The position numbers and the translations under genes are program-made. The notes under the pieces are model-generated. The model was not told the origin of the DNA. It saw nothing but the letters and a program-made list of their open reading frames with translations, and did no database searches. Positions 60,501 to 64,000 of a stretch of DNA of 64,000 nt are shown in pieces. Numbering within the stretch: the first letter of the stretch is position 1; each line of letters opens with the position of its first letter. The DNA comes from Dermacentor variabilis (Eukaryota > Arthropoda > Arachnida > Ixodida > Ixodidae): contig NC_134572.1 in the NCBI RefSeq assembly GCF_050947875.1, positions 133,231,105-133,295,104 on the forward strand, given 5' to 3'.

Positions 60501-61284
60501 TGTGGGGGTCATAACGGAAAATTGGGAAAAAAGTATTCGATTGCCACAACACGCCTCTGTTTTCACGGCCGAAGTTTTCGCTATATGGGTTGTTGTTAAA
60601 AAAATTATCGCTGATAAACACATAAATGCAGTCATATATACAGATTCTTTAAGCACAATGAAGGCACTACATCTGAAATCTGAGTGTGAACCCCTGATTG
60701 GAGACATTTTAAACATGGTGGCTTTTAACGAATACGGGAGGTCAATTCGTTTCTGCTGGGTCCCAAGCCATGTTGGGATACCGGGTAACGAAGCAGCTGA
60801 TCGATATGCATTGAAGGCAGCACACAAAGACATTACAAACACAACACTCCCATATAGAGATAGCATCCGCGCAATTAGAAAAGCCTTAACGGTAAAATGG
60901 CAACGCGAATGGGACCGTTGTACCGACAACAAGCTACATCTCACGAAACCCGTAGTTGGGGAGTGGAAGTCATGCTATCATCAGGAGCGGTTCATCGAAG
61001 TAGTTTTATGCCGACTACGCATTGGGCACACACACCTCACACACAATTACCTACTTAGGAAAGAAGACACACCAACATGCGAGAAATGTCAACAGCCACT
61101 AACAGTTATACACATATTACTCACATGCACGCAGATTGAAACGCATAGACGAACACTTTTGCACAAATTATATAAACTACACATACCGTTACACCCTGCT
61201 CTAATTTTAGGTGATGATCCGCTAGTCCCATTATGTGACGTCCGTAAATTTCTAGACGACACTGGATTTTTACATAAAATATAG
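57571..61284 (+). CDS. LINE ORF2: endonuclease, reverse transcriptase, RNase H
   Basis: 1,237 residues, uninterrupted. The APE-type endonuclease (about 1-220) nicks the target: N8 in WNCRG, E35 in LQETN, D132 and N134 in GDFNAH, H208 in SDHIP. RT (about 440-760) copies the RNA from the nick: YRPIALTSC-type motif (here FRPIALTSC), D579 in FFDLEKAYD, GVPQGCVLS, and YVDD at 667-670 with Val in place of the usual Ala. RNase H (about 960-1085) shows D968 (YTDGS), E1001 (FTAEVFA), D1025 (YTDSLS) and D1077 (EAADRYA). A zinc motif C1170-C1173-H1181-C1186 lies in the C-terminal region. All catalytic residues expected for the three enzymes are present. The element may be active; no transcript evidence is available here. 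Confidence 0.95.
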   Translation: MAFIIHWNCRGLIHNLGDIKDILNKLSPVAFCLQETNLGPKHTNFLKGFTIIRKDREQSSRLSGGVAIVVQGGIPTRNVSLNTAFEAVAATVLTFKTVTICSLYIPPHTHFTTRDLENLIDQLPEPFVLVGDFNAHCTLWGSDKNDQRGQLIENFILTNNICLLNSGAPTHFSTSSHNFSCIDLAFCSPDIFSDLKWDVLENPYRSDHIPALIHLPSTLPIISQKPRRWMLQMADWTVFTESARLEELNLTDLSIEEINEKFTNCIISAAEKAIPQSSGVVRKNLNPWWTRECTVAKKQQNKAWGILRRYPTQNNFLNFKQARAKARFIRRQAEKLSWRKYVSTINSTVTSKRMWDQVRKFKGDYSSYTIPILTPSGTQTTLQEQANILGEHFYNVSSSANYTNRFLKYKLSAEKEKLPTTSMSRDEYNAPFTLQELNRVLCTGKKTAVGPDRIHYSMLAHLSQASVDVLLKFFNKIFESGSMPKSWKNAIVVPFLKPGKSPTSPSSFRPIALTSCLAKTYESIVNARLTFTLHIRNSIDSHQCGYKKGCSTTDHLVRLEHEIREAFVHKQHRLAVFFDLEKAYDTTWRFGILRDLAALGIRGKMLNCIADFISNRTFQIRLGTALSRTFIQENGVPQGCVLSTTLFIVKMNSINKVIPTSVMHSIYVDDLQIACRASNLPTCERQLQITINKLMEWAEKNGFRFSTQKTVAVLFSQKRGLYLDPDLKLNDVALQVKQEYKFFGVIFDKKLNFLAHIRALKVKANKALNILKVLSHKHWGSDRTCLLRIYRSLVRSFLDYGSIVYGSARQSYIQRLDPVHKLGLRLASGAYRTSPVQSLYVECNEPSLQQRRALLTFSYVLRIQSSPQHICYNILTQCNSRLHYTNKPNMIKPLVLRYEEYVRDYDIPCEVLEVARKPQRLPPWHDFEPLCDWTLTHLKKKDTPREHITQEFRELQNKYQNNVQYYTDGSKTKEHVGVGVITENWEKSIRLPQHASVFTAEVFAIWVVVKKIIADKHINAVIYTDSLSTMKALHLKSECEPLIGDILNMVAFNEYGRSIRFCWVPSHVGIPGNEAADRYALKAAHKDITNTTLPYRDSIRAIRKALTVKWQREWDRCTDNKLHLTKPVVGEWKSCYHQERFIEVVLCRLRIGHTHLTHNYLLRKEDTPTCEKCQQPLTVIHILLTCTQIETHRRTLLHKLYKLHIPLHPALILGDDPLVPLCDVRKFLDDTGFLHKI

Positions 61285-61393
61285 GTTCTTAACATAGTCT
61301 TTCACTTTATAAACTGTATTTTAGAACACCTCGTGTTTGGCGCAGCATAGCCTTAGCCGCTTTTGCGCCATTAAACCCCCATTTAACTAACTA
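61285..61393 (+). other. LINE 3' UTR with stem-loop and TAAC-type tail
   Basis: TGGCGCA (61338-61344) pairs with TGCGCCA (61364-61370) around a 19-nt loop, about 23 bp before the end. The terminus is a short TAACTAACTA repeat. I-clade elements end in short TAA-type repeats, not poly(A). The hairpin is a candidate template-recognition signal (inference). Confidence 0.65.
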
Positions 61394-61407
61394 AGTTTCT
61401 GGGATAT
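61394..61407 (+). repeat. Target-site duplication, right copy
   Basis: AGTTTCTGGGATAT directly after the element's TAACTAACTA end; identical to 55764-55777. Confidence 0.95.
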
Positions 61408-62109
61408 ACTTATACTCGATCAGCAGGGTACTAGGCCCCTACAACGTAAAACTGAGCCGTATAACGTAAAACTATTCCAATATGTTTTTATTGCAATCTC
61501 CTGACGTCAAATTGCGTAACCGCCGACGCAAGCATCGGCCGGTCACCCGATGGTTTGTCTGAACAAGCCAATCAAATGCTCCCCTCGTTCAAATGCTCTC
61601 CTCGTTCACTTTTGTTTGCTTGGAAAACGAATAACATTGCCTGCACTGAACGGCTTGTCTTATCTAATTGGCTCACAAGAGGCATGGAGCATGCTCAAGT
61701 AGAGAGGGATTCGATGGGACCGAGCCACAGCACTGAATATCGATAACCGGATGAAGAGGATGGTGCCGGCGTCTGCGATTGGACCGCTCTTTCTTACTTA
61801 GCTTGCGGTGGCTCGTCGACAATCGCGGCGGCATGCAACGGCACCTTAAGAATGACGCTAAAATGCATCCTCGGCAAAGAAGAGTTGGCAGAACGAGGTA
61901 GTAAACGTGCCGAAAGTTCTCGACAACGTTACACGGCCACGCAAAAAGTTTTATTACACGCACATAAAACCATAATCTCCGGCAGGGGCGAGTCACCAGT
62001 GCCGGAGCGATCGGCGGCAGCCGTCTTTTATTCTTTCGGAACGGGGCAGCCTGCGGCTAGTCAGAAGAAAATTCAGTTTTGTTCGGCATATTAATGCATC
62101 TTTAACGCG

Positions 62110-62474
62110 TACAAGTCACGTTGACGCGGTGAGAAAGTGATGATGGTACCCCATTTGATATGATCATGCTTATGGCCCTGCATAGTATTTGGAAATGTAG
62201 AATGGCGGTAAGGCACACCGATCTCGATGCAAGAGCGGCTCGCCAGTATTTTAAAGAAAGCATACGGAACTTTGTAGAGGAACAAAAGTTGCTGGAGTGC
62301 ATCCCAGAGTGGTTGCCACGTGTGGAATTATTATTGGCGATAAGGGAGTTTTAGCACAAGCGCGGCCGCACAAGTTCTGCGGTCGTTTTTAGCATATTGT
62401 GAGTGTGCCTTTTCATTATTTGTGAATGTGTATTTTTTATCCGGCCCAATGACCGGCAATAAAGAAAAAAAAAG
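62110..62474 (+). mobile_element. Poly(A)-tailed LINE 3' fragment in unit 1
   Basis: It is absent from the equivalent place in unit 2. The frame 62160-62354 reads ALHSIWKCRMAVRHTDLDA, then FVEEQKLLECIPEWLPRVE and ends AIREF before TAG. This resembles the C-terminus of a tick LINE ORF2 that I cannot place in a clade. The 3' UTR ends with an AATAAAG signal and an A-run at 62460-62473. Only the last ~65 codons are present, so it is strongly 5'-truncated. Flanking duplications are unclear. Confidence 0.65.
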
Positions 62475-62479
62475 TATTT

Positions 62480-62760
62480 GCGGTTTTGTGACGTCGCGTG
62501 AGAGGCAGGTGAAGTGGGTTCAACCCGAAAACTTTTGACCAATAGCCGAGTGCTAATGGGAAAAAAGGCGTCGAATATCACAAATATCTATTTTTGTTTT
62601 GTTCGGTGAAATCATGCATAATCAGTGTGTACACGTGATATAAAAGGGGGGCTATCGCGGTTTTCGTGACGTCGCGTGACAGACGGGTGAAGTAGGGGTT
62701 GTCCAACAAAAGCTTTTGACCAATCGCGGTAAGCTGATTGCAGAATTGGAATAGAAAAGT
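62480..62760 (+). repeat. Internal ~177-bp repeat with CRE- and CCAAT-like words
   Basis: GCGGTTTT(C)GTGACGTCGCGTGA begins at about 62480 and 62657. It recurs in unit 2 at about 63431 (degenerate) and 63606. Each copy is followed by a (G/T)ACCAAT or similar word about 60 bp on (TTTTGACCAATAGC, TTTTGACCAATCGC). TGACGTC plus CCAAT at fixed spacing resembles promoter modules, but activity is unproven. Confidence 0.55.
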
Positions 62761-63735
62761 TTGGAATAGATTTACGTTATAGCGCCCCTATTTCACTCTG
62801 TTTTATTCCAATCTCGCGACCTCAAATTTACGTAACCGCTCACGCAAGCATCGCGCGGTGACCTGCAGTGTTGCTTGAAGAGCCCAATCGAATGCTCCCC
62901 TCGTTTATATGAGGTCATTTTTGTTTGCCCTCAAAACAAATAACATTGCATATATTCAGCGGTTTTTCTTGCCTAATTGGGTGACAAAATGCGAGGAGCA
63001 CGTCTAAGTGGAGAGGGTTTTGACGAAGCCGAGCCAGCGCAGTGAAAATAGATAACCGGATGGAGAGGGTGGTGCCGGCGTCTGCGATTGGTCCGCTTCC
63101 CCTTATTTAGCTTGCTATGGCTGGTCGAAAATCGCGGCGGTGTGCAACGGAAGGTTAAGAGTTCCGCTAAAACGGATCCTCAGCAAAGAAGAGTTGGCAG
63201 AGCGTCGTCGTAAACGTGCCGAAATGGCTCGATAACGTTATACGGCCACTCAAAAAGTTTCATTATACGAAAACAAACCTTTGCTCTCCGGCAAGTGCGA
63301 GAAGCTAGTGGCTGAGTGATCAGCGGGCAGCCACCTGCTATTACTTATGTAACTAGGCAGTCTCCGGGTATTCAGAAAAAAAAACAGTTTGGTTCGGCAT
63401 ATTAACGCATCTTTAAAGCATACACGTCCCGCGGTTTTCAGATTTTGCGTGACATACAGGGGAAGTGGGTGCAGCCCGAAAAGTTTCGACCAATAGCACA
63501 GGGTTAATAACGAACAGGCGTCGAATTAAAAATAAGTATTTTTCTTTTGTTTGGTCTAATCATGCATAATCAGTGTGTACTCGTCATATCAGATGGGGAG
63601 TGATAGCGGTTTTCGTGACGTCGCGTTACAGACAGGCAAAGTGGGGGTGGCCGAGAGAAGTTTTGGAGCAATCGCGGACGGCTGATTGGAGAACTGGAAC
63701 AACGAAAGTTTCGAATAGCTTTACATTATAGCGCC

Positions 63736-64000
63736 CCTACTCTACGCTATGTAGCTATGATACTTAAACAGTAGTATTAAAAGATGGAAAGTTATCAGGA
63801 CTCTTTGTGCTTGCAATAATGTTCAGGATCAGTAGTTGGCGTAGCGTTCATGCAGTAACGTTCACCACTGCAATGCAAGGTCTGTCGTAGATCGCATGAA
63901 AGATTAACATCACGAAAACCACAAAACACGTATATTGCTACTTGGAAAGGAGCCTCGCAAATAATTCATTACTGCCTACATATTAGCTTAATCCTATGAA
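63736..64000. other. No gene seen
   Basis: AT-rich flank to the window end; nothing supported. Confidence 0.5.

Larger units (their letters stand above)
55778..61393 (+). mobile_element. Complete I-clade-like LINE with intact ORFs
   Basis: 5,616 bp between exact 14-bp duplications. Layout: 5' UTR (515 bp), ORF1 (392 aa), a 99-bp gap with a T-run, ORF2 (1,237 aa), and a 109-bp 3' UTR ending in TAACTAACTA instead of poly(A). RNase H and a gag-like ORF1 with three CCHC knuckles fit the I clade; Jockey and CR1 lack RNase H (family knowledge). Uninterrupted ORFs and an unmutated duplication indicate a recent insertion. It differs from copies A and B in sequence and in its 3' end. Confidence 0.93.
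61480..63735 (+). repeat. ~950-bp tandem duplication, two units
   Basis: Unit 1 (61480-62800, enlarged by a LINE insertion) and unit 2 (62801-63735) share many landmarks in order. These include GCGTAACCG, ACGCAAGCATCG, AATGCTCCCCTCGTT, ATAACATTGC, GATAACCGGATG, GGTGCCGGCGTCTGCGATTGG, AAAGAAGAGTTGGCAGA, TTCGGCATATTAA, ATCATGCATAATCAGTGTGTAC and ATAGCGCCCCTA. The last recurs at 62779 and 63728, a 949-bp period. Inside each unit a frame encodes a short basic segment (EELAERRRKRAEMAR in unit 2, diverged in unit 1), broken soon after. Class unknown. Confidence 0.8.

Overview
The window looks like repeat-rich nuclear DNA from an arthropod, most probably a hard tick (Ixodidae). There is no dense gene packing, no operon structure and no ribosome-binding sites. 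Almost every interpretable stretch is transposon-derived: non-LTR retrotransposons (LINEs), tRNA-derived SINEs (one type resembles Ruka, the SINE described from Rhipicephalus ticks), MITEs, minisatellites and long (TA)n, (GA)n and tetranucleotide tracts. The species assignment rests on recognising these repeat families, not on a host gene. I found no convincing multi-exon host gene and no bona fide tRNA or rRNA gene. || Layout. 0-5.3 kb: SINE pieces, then two copies of an unnamed repeat (R1 at 1.1-2.2 kb, R2 at 4.6-5.2 kb). R1 carries a 268-bp MITE that R2 lacks. 6.6-7.8 kb: a tandem array of a 467-bp unit, each holding one tRNA-SINE, next to an inverted SINE. The same composite unit recurs in the other orientation at 18.4-19.1 kb. 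8.9-10.1 kb: GC-rich block with a CAG tract. 10.4-13.5 kb: a second SINE family and two LINE C-terminal remnants. 19.6 kb: a 156-bp insertion made mostly of a perfect 60-bp-arm palindrome, flanked by 14-bp direct repeats. 26.9-33.3 kb: a near full-length but decayed RNase H-bearing LINE (copy A, minus strand), split by a 1.06-kb CR1/L2-like LINE (29951-31014). 34.9-35.5 kb: a 545-bp fold-back MITE between TTAA sites. 39-41.4 kb: LINE debris, including an RTE-like tail inside a gag-like ORF. 44.3-49.4 kb: copy B of the copy-A family, with its 3' end inverted. 49.8-51.3 kb: a CR1-like fragment. 55.8-61.4 kb: a complete I-clade-like LINE with two intact ORFs, a short 3' end and a perfect 14-bp target-site duplication. 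61.5-63.7 kb: a ~950-bp tandem duplication; its first unit is interrupted by a poly(A)-tailed LINE fragment. || How it works together. The I-like element is the only element here that looks able to move itself: ORF1 binds RNA, and ORF2 has endonuclease, reverse transcriptase, RNase H and a C-terminal zinc motif. The copy-A/B family is dead here, but its 3' untranslated sequence recurs at several other sites, which shows its past activity. The SINEs carry pol III A/B boxes and would depend on LINE enzymes. The window is best read as a record of layered insertions.
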